DNA of 64,000 nucleotides from Mucilaginibacter arboris. Lineage in GTDB: Bacteria; Bacteroidota; Bacteroidia; Sphingobacteriales; Sphingobacteriaceae. Location: the NCBI RefSeq assembly GCF_009754915.1, contig NZ_WPIK01000007.1, forward strand, positions 62,001-126,000, read 5' to 3'. Shown here piece after piece: positions 18,036-25,014 of the stretch. The notes below the pieces were generated by a model. It saw only the letters and a program-made list of their open reading frames with translations. It was not told the origin of the DNA and ran no database searches. Both the position numbers and the translations under genes were made by a program. How positions within the stretch are numbered: the stretch's first letter is position 1; each line of letters opens with the position of its first letter.

Positions 18036-19379
18036 TTATTTAATTCTGCCGTAAGCCCTATCCAAATCCACTTTACTAACTAAAGCATCATAAAGTCCCT
18101 GGATATATTGATTATCGGCATCTTCAAGAGCCGTTTGTGCTTGTGTAACCTCGATACTTGAACCTACGCCCTGCTGGTATTTTATTTTTGAAACACGTAA
18201 TACCTCTTCTGCCAGTGTGCGGCTTTCTTTCTGATTGTTTAGCGTTTTTAAACCGTTAATATAAGTAACACTTGCCTGGTTTGCCTGTAAGTTTAAGGAG
18301 TTTTTAAGCTCATTCAAATCATTCTGTGATTTTAAATACGTAATTTTAGCCTGTTTAATCTGGTTTAAGCGTTGAAAGCCACTAAAAATAGGTACATTTA
18401 AAGTAAGGCCAATATAACTTGACGGGAAATAAGAATTGTATAATTGCCCAAATGAATTGTTTTGGTAAGAGGATGAAACATTTCCGTTTGCAGTTAATGA
18501 CGGATAATATTGCGAAATCCTGTTTTTGACATCCAAAGCATACAAATTCCTTTGTGTTTCCTGTAAGCCAAATTCAATACGGTTATGGTAAAAAGCTGTA
18601 TCAGTTGTAAACGCAGCAACATTGTTATCGAGGTTAACATCAGCTAATTTATCTACCAAAATTAAATTGTATTCTATAGGCATGCCCATTTGAAATTTTA
18701 GCAACTGATAATTTAATGCCAATAAACGAAGCGTATTTTCGCGCGTTGTCACCAAATTATTATACTGAACAGTAATACGGTCAACATCTATTTTTTCTAC
18801 AAACCCTTGCTTGTTTTGTGCAGTTGTTTGATCTAACTGTTGTTTAAGCTGGTTAATATTTGCATCTAACAACCTAATTTGCTCATTGCTTACCAATACC
18901 TGATAATAAGCTTTTGTTACATTTACATTCACATCAATTTTAGACCTGATATAATTGCGCGCTGATAATTCTTTATAGGTTTTTGATGCTTTTAAACCAA
19001 CTAAATAACTGCCGCTAAATAATATCTGGCTTGCATTAAGCGCTAAGGCCGAATTGTAATTAACACCAAACTTTACAGGAATGAAGGTTCCGGGCGCACC
19101 AAAAAACTCACCAGGAATAAGGGTTGTTGGTATTTTTAAATAATCGGTAAAAGTAGCAGAACCATTTATTTGAGGAAGGCCAATACCAATAGTTTCCTTA
19201 ACCCGGTATTCGGCACTTTTAACATCTAAGTTAGCGTTAACAACAGAATTTTGATGTTCATAAGCATAATTCACACAATCGGCTATGGTAAAATTAAAAG
19301 TTTGATTTGCAGGTTGCGGCTGAGAAAATGCCTTAAAGCCAGCCATTATACAAATCAACATTATTATTATTCGTTTCAT
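18036..19379 (-). CDS. TolC-family outer-membrane efflux protein
   Basis: A 447-residue protein with an N-terminal signal peptide (cleavage near AFSQ, about residue 19) and the duplicated OEP repeat. Each half has long amphipathic helices (ANLDVKSAEYRVKETIG; later YLKSQNDLNELKNSLNLQ) and beta-barrel segments. The second half ends with VEVTQAQTALEDADNQY-type helix sequence typical of TolC proteins. It should form the trimeric outer-membrane exit duct of the pump. First structural gene of the operon, 82 bases after the TetR gene. Confidence 0.92.
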   Translation of the reverse strand: MKRIIIMLICIMAGFKAFSQPQPANQTFNFTIADCVNYAYEHQNSVVNANLDVKSAEYRVKETIGIGLPQINGSATFTDYLKIPTTLIPGEFFGAPGTFIPVKFGVNYNSALALNASQILFSGSYLVGLKASKTYKELSARNYIRSKIDVNVNVTKAYYQVLVSNEQIRLLDANINQLKQQLDQTTAQNKQGFVEKIDVDRITVQYNNLVTTRENTLRLLALNYQLLKFQMGMPIEYNLILVDKLADVNLDNNVAAFTTDTAFYHNRIEFGLQETQRNLYALDVKNRISQYYPSLTANGNVSSSYQNNSFGQLYNSYFPSSYIGLTLNVPIFSGFQRLNQIKQAKITYLKSQNDLNELKNSLNLQANQASVTYINGLKTLNNQKESRTLAEEVLRVSKIKYQQGVGSSIEVTQAQTALEDADNQYIQGLYDALVSKVDLDRAYGRIK

Positions 19380-19461
19380 CTAAAGGTGATAGGTTTAGTT
19401 ACTTATTCGTATTAATTAGTAAAAAGTTCTTTCAGCAAATTATCCATGTCGGCATGATTTA

Positions 19462-20079
19462 TCAATCACTAACTATGTTTTTATATTGATCTAATAATTT
19501 ATGTCCTTTTAAGGTACAGATACCATAATTAAAATGTTCCAGCAACTGGTATTGAACTTTCCAGGTGCTAAACTCTGCAACAGGGAAAATAGAGGTGTTA
19601 AACCCCATTTCTACCTGGTTCACCCGCATTTTAGCTAAAATTTTAACATCTATATCAGGGCGTATAAAACCTTGTTCAATACCTTTGGTTAAAAGGTGCC
19701 CTAAAGTTTTTACCAAAACATCCGCCTTAAACTTTTGAAACTCGCTCCATGCGTCAGGATGATATTTTTGCATATCATGTATTACAATTGGATTAATCCT
19801 TGAAAATATCTCTTCAGAACATTTCATCATATTGATCATTTCCTCTATAACATTTGCTGAATTTTGCATGATAGATTTGATCTGGCACTCATCTTCTTCC
19901 AGTTTTTTCTTTACCAATGCAATTACCAGTTCATTTTTATCACTAAAAAAATGATAGATGGTTTTTTTTGACATGCCTAAATGTTTAGCTATATCATCCA
20001 TCGTTACACTTTTAATCCCTGCCTGTAAAAACAGTTCTTCGCCGCCCTGAATTATTCTTTCTGTTTGACCAATTGACAT
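19462..20079 (-). CDS. TetR-family regulator of the efflux operon
   Basis: A 205-residue TetR/AcrR protein. The N-terminal helix-turn-helix is clear (VTMDDIAKHLGMSKKTIYHFFSDK, about residues 24-47). The C-terminal helical part is the ligand and dimer domain. It is the first gene ahead of tolC-MFP-RND in the same direction, so autoregulation and control of the pump are likely, inferred from position. Two inverted repeats overlap and precede its start codon (20064-20090 and 20096-20123) and are candidate operators. Confidence 0.9.
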   Translation of the reverse strand: MSIGQTERIIQGGEELFLQAGIKSVTMDDIAKHLGMSKKTIYHFFSDKNELVIALVKKKLEEDECQIKSIMQNSANVIEEMINMMKCSEEIFSRINPIVIHDMQKYHPDAWSEFQKFKADVLVKTLGHLLTKGIEQGFIRPDIDVKILAKMRVNQVEMGFNTSIFPVAEFSTWKVQYQLLEHFNYGICTLKGHKLLDQYKNIVSD

Positions 20080-20090
20080 TTCGGGTCAAA
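20064..20090. promoter_or_regulatory. Candidate TetR operator over the start codon
   Basis: Perfect seven-base arms TTTGACC (20064-20070) and GGTCAAA (20084-20090), 13 bases apart, flank the tetR start codon. This is the usual size and position of an autoregulatory TetR site. No binding evidence. Confidence 0.4.
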
Positions 20091-20095
20091 ACTAA

Positions 20096-20123
20096 GGAAA
20101 CATTTTTAGGTTTTAAAGTTTCC
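20096..20123. promoter_or_regulatory. Candidate operator or promoter-proximal inverted repeat
   Basis: GGAAAC (20096-20101) and GTTTCC (20118-20123) form an inverted repeat upstream of the tetR start codon. It may be a second operator or part of the promoter. Confidence 0.35.
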
Positions 20124-20257
20124 AACGTAATTTACTTCCTGCTGACAGTTGCATTAAGCTACCCACAATTTTAAGGAACGGTCAGAAATAAAGGAACGTT
20201 TTTTAAATTAAAAGTATATTACTGCTTTGATGGCTGGAAGCAAATTATGTTACAGGT

Positions 20258-20875
20258 TTATAAAGATTTTAAACCGTTGAGAAGGATTTGAAGCAGCAGT
20301 TTTTTTTGTGTATAGATAACTTCCAACTGTTCTGCATCCGGGAAAAAGGTTGTTTTTTGCTTATGGGTAGAAGTGCCCACGGTCTCGAGCGATTTAAAAA
20401 TCAGTTGAATAAGCTGTTTCAAATCGTACTTTTTGGCAAAGGCTTCCCCTTCCTGTTTACGGTAAAGTTCGGTTAATAAACTTACTTCTGTTTCGTGCAC
20501 TTCCTGGATAACATTCCAGATCAGTTCCGGCAAATTTTGCTGGTTAAGCTTAATGTAGTCAAAAAAATTATAATGAGAAGAGATAGTTTGATGCATCTTT
20601 TGCAGGATAAAAAAGAATGCCTCATCTATGGTACTGCTTTTCTGTACTTTATGCTTTAAAGCTGTTAAATATTCGCCGGAAAGTTTACGGATAACACCTG
20701 CGTAAAGCCGACTTTTATCAGGAAAATAATAATATAAAAGCGCTTTAGACATCGATAAATCGCCGGCAATATCATTCATCGTGGTTTTAGAATAACCATA
20801 ATGCGAAAACCGCCGGTAAGCAGCATTCAGGATCTGATCTTTCTTGATTTCCTGCGGATCTGAAGAATTAGACAT
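20258..20875 (-). CDS. TetR-family transcriptional regulator
   Basis: A 205-residue TetR/AcrR protein with a good N-terminal helix-turn-helix (TTMNDIAGDLSMSKALLYYYFPDK, about residues 32-55). The C-terminal helices do not point to a ligand. It lies downstream of an ABC1-kinase gene (ends 20947), 71 bases away, with a motif copy between, and upstream of the efflux tetR. It could belong to either unit. A third TetR-type gene lies at 23255-23908, so three TetR-type genes fall within 4.5 kb. Confidence 0.88.
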   Translation of the reverse strand: MSNSSDPQEIKKDQILNAAYRRFSHYGYSKTTMNDIAGDLSMSKALLYYYFPDKSRLYAGVIRKLSGEYLTALKHKVQKSSTIDEAFFFILQKMHQTISSHYNFFDYIKLNQQNLPELIWNVIQEVHETEVSLLTELYRKQEGEAFAKKYDLKQLIQLIFKSLETVGTSTHKQKTTFFPDAEQLEVIYTQKKLLLQILLNGLKSL

Positions 20876-20922
20876 TAGCTAAACATAACTGTTTTATCAT
20901 TTTTCTTGCTTTGTATAATGTT

Positions 20923-20940
20923 GATGCTTCTTTTACCGGC
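20923..20940 (-). repeat. Dispersed motif copy
   Basis: GATGCTTCTTTTACCGGC, 6 bases after the ABC1-kinase stop codon and co-oriented with it. Confidence 0.85.
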
Positions 20941-20946
20941 AAAAAA

Positions 20947-22269
20947 TCAGTATTCCAGTAAAACATGTGGCCGGTAAGTATCGGTTTTAACTTCTGCTTT
21001 CAACTCGTGCAAAATGTTATATAAACCAAAATTGGTACGGTTAACATAAATAAAATGTTTCACGCCGCGGGCTTGTTTAAATTCTGGCATTTTTGCAATT
21101 TTCTCGCCAAAAGCATACAAACGGTCAAAGAAATCAGTTTTGCTAAAATCAAAACTGTCCGTCATATATGGTTTAGCAAAAAGTACGATCATCTCTTTAT
21201 AAGCCTGATAATAAAACTCGGTTTGCTGCGCATTATCATTGGGCAAAATCATTTCTAACTGACGGAAAGCTTTAATCGTTTCTTCTTTATTTTGAAGTAG
21301 ATCGGTAGAAGTCGTCGAAAAAAACGGATAATAAAAATCGTCTGGCATTTCTTTGATACAGCCAAAATCGATCACGCCCAATTTTCCTTCCGGCGTGATC
21401 ATAAAATTTCCCGGATGCGGATCAGCATGAACCGCGCGCAATTCGTGCTGCTGGAAATTATAAAAATCCCACAAAGCCTGCCCGATCAAATTCCTGGATC
21501 CCTGCGAAGGATTAGTTTGCAGATATTCCTTCAAATGCCTGCCTTCCAGCCAGCTCATGGTAATGATGCGTTTTTTAGAAAGTTCCGGGTAATAAGTCGG
21601 GAAAACAACGTTTTTCAAATCCTTGCAAGCTTCCGTAAACTCAATGGAACGGCGCACTTCCAGTTCATAATCGGTTTCTTCCAGCAAGCGTTCTTCCACT
21701 TCGCGCATGTAAATATCCAGTTCCTTTTCGCTCATTCCAAGTAAACGAAAAGCAAAAGGCTTGACCAGTTTCAAATCCGAAGAAATAGAATCGCCCACAC
21801 CCGGATATTGTATTTTTACCGCCAGCTTTTCCCCGTTCAATTCTGCCTCATGCACTTGTCCGATAGAAGCCGCATTGGTAGATTTTAAATTAAACCAATC
21901 ATAAATCTGCTCCGGCGATTTCCCGAAATACTTTCTAAAAGTCTGTACAATCAGCGGACCGGAAAGCGGCGGCGCATTATATTGCGATTGCGAAAACTTA
22001 TCTACATAAGCCGTAGGCAAAATATTTTTGTCCATGCTTAGCATTTGCGCCACTTTCAGCGCACTGCCTTTCAGTTCACTTAAAGATTCATAAATATCCG
22101 CCGCATTATCTTCATTCAACTCATCCTTGTTCATGCCTGGGTTGAATAACTTTTTAGAATAATGCTTTACGTAATTGCCGCCAATTTTAAAACCCGTTTT
22201 TACAAATCTGGCTGATCGTTGTACTTTGGATGTTGGTATGCTGTTCTGTTCTTTGTTTTCTTCGTTCAT
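20947..22269 (-). CDS. ABC1/UbiB-family atypical kinase (AarF type)
   Basis: A 440-residue member of the ABC1/UbiB protein-kinase-like family. The family signature is present: KxGQ-type motif (SELKGSALKVAQMLSM), the alanine-rich loop (TNAASIGQVHEA), VAIK-like AVKIQYPG, catalytic HADPHPGNF and metal-binding VIDFGC. Such proteins are ATPases linked to quinone or lipid metabolism in the membrane. I take the ATG at 22269 as start: sequence farther upstream stays open in frame but is repetitive, G+C-rich and not family-like. The start codon is part of a dispersed motif. A TetR gene upstream (23908) may be its regulator, now separated by a toxin-antitoxin pair. Confidence 0.88.
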   Translation of the reverse strand: MNEENKEQNSIPTSKVQRSARFVKTGFKIGGNYVKHYSKKLFNPGMNKDELNEDNAADIYESLSELKGSALKVAQMLSMDKNILPTAYVDKFSQSQYNAPPLSGPLIVQTFRKYFGKSPEQIYDWFNLKSTNAASIGQVHEAELNGEKLAVKIQYPGVGDSISSDLKLVKPFAFRLLGMSEKELDIYMREVEERLLEETDYELEVRRSIEFTEACKDLKNVVFPTYYPELSKKRIITMSWLEGRHLKEYLQTNPSQGSRNLIGQALWDFYNFQQHELRAVHADPHPGNFMITPEGKLGVIDFGCIKEMPDDFYYPFFSTTSTDLLQNKEETIKAFRQLEMILPNDNAQQTEFYYQAYKEMIVLFAKPYMTDSFDFSKTDFFDRLYAFGEKIAKMPEFKQARGVKHFIYVNRTNFGLYNILHELKAEVKTDTYRPHVLLEY

Positions 22270-22284
22270 GCTGTTTTTATCGGC
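22267..22284 (-). repeat. Dispersed motif variant that includes a start codon
   Basis: On the minus strand GCCGATAAAAACAGC runs directly into the ATG of the ABC1-kinase gene, so the motif's terminal CAT/ATG supplies the start codon. Confidence 0.75.
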
Positions 22285-22297
22285 AAATAATTGGTGT

Positions 22298-22440
22298 TGT
22301 TTAATACCGAGCGGAGAGGGGTGATCGAGGAGCGAAAAATCAACGGTTTTCGCTCGGCACTGTTCAATATCGAGCGGAGAGATCGAAGAGCATAAAATAA
22401 CGATCTTCGCTCCCCGCTCTTTTTTCTCCGCTCCGCGCAC
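22298..22440. repeat. Degenerate tandem G+C-rich repeat (63-base period)
   Basis: TGTTTAATACCGAGCGGAG (22298-) recurs 63 bases later as TGTTCAATATCGAGCGGAG (22361-). Each unit continues into a hairpin: GAGCGAAAA with TTTTCGCTC in the first, and GATCGAAGAGC with GATCTTCGCTC in the second. Composition is clearly more G+C-rich than the neighbours. Confidence 0.7.
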
Positions 22441-22450
22441 TTCTCTATTT

Positions 22451-22529
22451 GGGCGTGCCCATGCGGGCCGGGCTATCCGTTCCAAGTCCTCGCTTCGCTC
22501 CGGGCTTTCCGCTGCTATCCCTCACGCGG
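22451..22529. repeat. Bacteroidota-type G+C-rich interspersed repeat
   Basis: A block running from GGGCGTGCCCATGCGGGCC through TCCTCGCTTCGCTCCGGGC to CTATCCCTCACGCGG. From memory, near-identical blocks occur repeatedly in many flavobacterial and sphingobacterial genomes and are often mis-annotated as short proteins. It overlaps the 3' end of the small antitoxin-like gene, supplying its last codons and stop. Confidence 0.6.
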
Positions 22530-22757
22530 AGGATTAGACGCGGAGTTATCCTTAAGGGTATCTGAATTTAATTGTTCCAGATCTGTTTGATGTTCTTTTG
22601 CTTTATCCCAAACTTCTTGCGGAAGTAAACCTTTCTTGCTCTTAAAATATGCCAGTATTTGTTCTGAGTTCATATCTTGAATTTCTAAACTTATTTGATC
22701 GCGGATTTTTCGCAATTGGGCAACCATAGATTCGCCTTGCTGTGTTTCAGTCTTCAT
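22515..22757 (-). CDS. Antitoxin-like small protein paired with a PIN toxin
   Basis: An 80-residue charged helical protein (VAQLRKIRDQISLEIQDM, then SEQILAYFKSKKGLLP). Its start overlaps the end of the PIN gene by 11 bases, and short proteins with this RKIRDQIS/KxxMRDIRD-like start accompany PIN proteins of this type in Bacteroidota, so I infer the antitoxin. The C-terminal ten residues (SASNPPREG and the stop) come from the G+C-rich interspersed repeat, which suggests that repeat insertion replaced the native end. Confidence 0.6.
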   Translation of the reverse strand: MKTETQQGESMVAQLRKIRDQISLEIQDMNSEQILAYFKSKKGLLPQEVWDKAKEHQTDLEQLNSDTLKDNSASNPPREG

Positions 22758-23205
22758 ATTCTAAAATTTCTCTGGGTGATCTTATTTCCAAAATTTTGTG
22801 TCCGAATTTGGTATTAACAGAATTGTATCCGCGGATACGATTTACATTTACAATGTGCTTAAAATTCCAGCTAACCAAAATATCTGCATTGTTAAGCGTT
22901 GCCAAGGCGATATGATTACAATCAGAAATACTGGTTTTGCCTACTACTTTTTCTTCAATGTAAGCAATGGCTAAATCTGTGGCACTAATAGAATTTTCTA
23001 CAGTTTCAACTGACTCTTTAGGAAACTTGGCAAGAAGTTCTTTTACCCTTTCAGGAGCATCACGCAATTCTATACCAGTTAACTCAGAATAGATAACCTT
23101 ATACTTTCCTTCAATTATCCGGTCAAATAACATCTTCGTCCAAAGTTCAAACTCAGTATCAAAGTAACCGCCGAACACAGAAGTATCCAGATAAATTCTT
23201 TCCAT
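22747..23205 (-). CDS. PIN-domain protein, probable VapC-type toxin
   Basis: A 152-residue PIN protein that starts IYLDTSVFGGYFD with the first metal-binding Asp at residue 6. Other acidic residues expected in the active site are in the ELTGIELRDAP region and in TSISDCNHIALATLNNADILVSWNF, which is the usual second half of the fold. PIN toxins are Mg-dependent ribonucleases; the antitoxin-like gene overlaps its end. The pair sits between a TetR gene and the ABC1-kinase gene and may have inserted into a TetR-kinase unit. Function is inferred from fold and arrangement. Confidence 0.75.
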   Translation of the reverse strand: MERIYLDTSVFGGYFDTEFELWTKMLFDRIIEGKYKVIYSELTGIELRDAPERVKELLAKFPKESVETVENSISATDLAIAYIEEKVVGKTSISDCNHIALATLNNADILVSWNFKHIVNVNRIRGYNSVNTKFGHKILEIRSPREILEYED

Positions 23206-23254
23206 TTAATTTCGCTATCTATTCCGCTCTCCGCGCCAATATCCCCGCTCTTCC

Positions 23255-23908
23255 CTAAAACTTCATCTTCTCCCCAAATCCGCCGTTCTTCACCAAAAAC
23301 TTGCCGTAATCCAGCAAATTATCAACCGGCGAACGCTGGAAAAGATCAAAAGTAACATTCACGCCTTTTTCAATCGCTTCATCCGTTTTTTCAAAACCTT
23401 TGGATTCATCGTTCACCCAAAAATTTAAAACAAAACCAAACTGAATCCAAAGTGCATCTTTGTAACGGTTAGCCAGGAACTTGCGGTCGGCCAATTCACC
23501 GGTTTCTATGCCATCCTGCAAAATCTGTACACTAAAATTTTCAAATTCCTCTTTTAAACCTGCGTAAATTTTAGGCGTTCCCATACCTTTTGCGGCACGT
23601 TTGCTGCTAAAAACGGCGAAGCTTCTTTTACCCTTCAATAATTCGAAAAAGCTGTAGAAAAATGACAATGCTTTTTCGCGGGAAGTATATTGCGGCCAGA
23701 CTTCCTGCGTTTTAATTTCGGCGATGGTTTTTAAAGCCAAATCCGTCCAGATGCTTTGTTCCACGCCTTCAAACGAGCCGAAATGCTGGTAGAATTCCTC
23801 TTCGGAAAACTCATGTTTTTTAGCAAAAATGTAAACTGATTTAGGCTGTTCGCCTTCTGTCAATACGTAATCAATATAATCGTTCTGTATTTTTTCTGTT
23901 GAAGCCAT
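23255..23908 (-). CDS. TetR-like regulator with divergent DNA-binding domain
   Basis: A 217-residue protein with a TetR-like layout. Its N-terminal helix-turn-helix (VYIFAKKHEFSEEEFYQHFGS, about residues 24-44) keeps the EFYQHF recognition-helix pattern but lacks the usual TMDDIA block. The C-terminal helices (FFELLKGKRSFAVFSSK and following) match the C-terminal domain often seen beside ABC1-kinase genes in Bacteroidota, as I recall. A role in controlling the kinase is inferred from position. A partial motif lies at 23617-23634. Confidence 0.7.
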   Translation of the reverse strand: MASTEKIQNDYIDYVLTEGEQPKSVYIFAKKHEFSEEEFYQHFGSFEGVEQSIWTDLALKTIAEIKTQEVWPQYTSREKALSFFYSFFELLKGKRSFAVFSSKRAAKGMGTPKIYAGLKEEFENFSVQILQDGIETGELADRKFLANRYKDALWIQFGFVLNFWVNDESKGFEKTDEAIEKGVNVTFDLFQRSPVDNLLDYGKFLVKNGGFGEKMKF

Positions 23909-23917
23909 AATTTTTAT

Positions 23918-23935
23918 CGGATAAAAGAAGTATCT
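23918..23935 (+). repeat. Dispersed motif copy (GTAT form)
   Basis: CGGATAAAAGAAGTATCT, 9 bases upstream of the start codon of the TetR-like gene and opposite to it. Confidence 0.8.
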
Positions 23936-24030
23936 AATTCTGCTATTAAATTACGAAGTATTTTTAAGGTTGACCGCCGGTTCGTTAAGGTTTGATGTTA
24001 GGCTGACAAATAGTGCTTTACCTAAAAAAC

Positions 24031-24050
24031 ACCGGTAAAAGAAGCATCGG
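24031..24050 (+). repeat. Dispersed motif copy, full consensus
   Basis: ACCGGTAAAAGAAGCATCGG, a full 19-base match including the CCGGT/ATCGG flanks, 4 bases beyond the flavin reductase stop codon. Confidence 0.9.
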
Positions 24051-24054
24051 CCGT

Positions 24055-24705
24055 TTATTTAACGTTTAATTCTTCCGGAAATTTTTCTGGCTTGGCATAA
24101 CTTAAACGTGCCAGTTTTTTAGTTACATGATAGCTGTCTAAACCGGAAGCGGTAACAGAACCTGCTTTTTCCAGATCTACAAAGCCATCATCACTCACAA
24201 AACCTTCATCAACCTTAACCCATTTAATCTCGCCGATGATAATGCTGGTTTCGTTTAAAGTTACCGGCATAATTTCTTTCAGTTCCAAACCAATGGATAA
24301 AGAAGATTCTAAAATGTAAGGCGCTTTAAATCCATCCACATAACCTTCTGTAAAACCGCAATGTTTAAATTCAGAATCGCCGGAAGGATAACGCGCGCTT
24401 GCCTGATGTGCTTCTTTGTAAAAATCAGCAAGCACATTATTTAAAGTATAAAAACCAGTTGTTTTAATGTTTTTTAAAGTATCGTGCTGCGGGCCGGGCG
24501 GACGGGCAACCATACCAACCAGCGGCGGGTTTGCACCGAGATGAAAGATGGAACTAAAAACAGAAAGATTGGTGTTTCCAACTTCGTCAATCGTTCCCAG
24601 CAATTGCAAACTTTTAAAGCCGCCCAAACTGTTGATAAACATGGCGCGGTATTGCTTTTCCATCTGCATTAAGGCATCGTAAGTGTAAATTTTATTTTGG
24701 CTCAT
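24055..24705 (-). CDS. Flavin reductase-like FMN-binding protein
   Basis: A 216-residue split-barrel flavin-binding protein. The FMN-site region NLSVFSSIFHLGANPPLVGMV (about residues 45-65) and the HDTLKNIKTTGFYTLNNV segment are typical of the flavin reductase-like family. These proteins reduce or bind FMN/FAD using NAD(P)H. It is divergent from the DUF2256-cryptochrome cluster, whose enzymes need reduced FAD, so a supporting role is possible but only suggested by position. The ATG start is embedded in a motif copy. Confidence 0.85.
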   Translation of the reverse strand: MSQNKIYTYDALMQMEKQYRAMFINSLGGFKSLQLLGTIDEVGNTNLSVFSSIFHLGANPPLVGMVARPPGPQHDTLKNIKTTGFYTLNNVLADFYKEAHQASARYPSGDSEFKHCGFTEGYVDGFKAPYILESSLSIGLELKEIMPVTLNETSIIIGEIKWVKVDEGFVSDDGFVDLEKAGSVTASGLDSYHVTKKLARLSYAKPEKFPEELNVK

Positions 24706-24720
24706 GCTTCTTTTATCGGC
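24703..24720 (-). repeat. Dispersed motif copy that includes a start codon
   Basis: On the minus strand GCCGATAAAAGAAGCATG ends with the ATG of the flavin reductase gene. Confidence 0.85.
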
Positions 24721-24810
24721 TAAAACTTGTTAAGATGCTTGGGTAACATAAGTGGCTTTTCTTTGTTCATCTTTAACCCGATGATTCTTTCTGTCCAAGC
24801 AAGGTTAAAT

Positions 24811-24957
24811 ATGCCCGAAACTAAAAGATACACTAAATCTACGCTTCCTTCTAAAACCTGTGTGGTTTGTAAACGGCCTTTTGAATGGCGGAAAAAATGG
24901 GGGAAATGTTGGGAAGAAGTAAAATATTGCAGTGAGCGGTGCCGGAAAGCTAAATAA
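24811..24957 (+). CDS. DUF2256 small zinc-binding protein
   Basis: A 48-residue protein starting at the ATG at 24811. Cysteines 17 and 20 (KTCVVC) and 40 and 44 (YCSERC), with the conserved PFxWRKKW between, match DUF2256, a short putative zinc-ribbon family. The family often lies beside cryptochrome/photolyase genes, as here (57 bases ahead of cry-DASH). Function unknown. An ATG farther upstream at 24727 would add 28 residues that do not fit. Confidence 0.85.
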   Translation: MPETKRYTKSTLPSKTCVVCKRPFEWRKKWGKCWEEVKYCSERCRKAK

Positions 24958-25014
24958 GCTTATGCAGAGAGTACCAAAAGCAATCATTTTATGCTTTATT
25001 TGTAATGATTATAA

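Noticed and set aside
22270-22485. Upstream in-frame extension of the ABC1-kinase gene by about 72 codons
   Set aside because: The extra sequence is translated from G+C-rich repeats and a motif copy, starts inside an interspersed repeat and is absent from the family.
24031-24050. Motif as an RNA hairpin with covarying CCGRT/ATCGG arms
   Set aside because: The arms pair well in some copies (3671, 24031, 32034, 46216, 58677) but fail in most others, so a conserved RNA stem is not supported overall.
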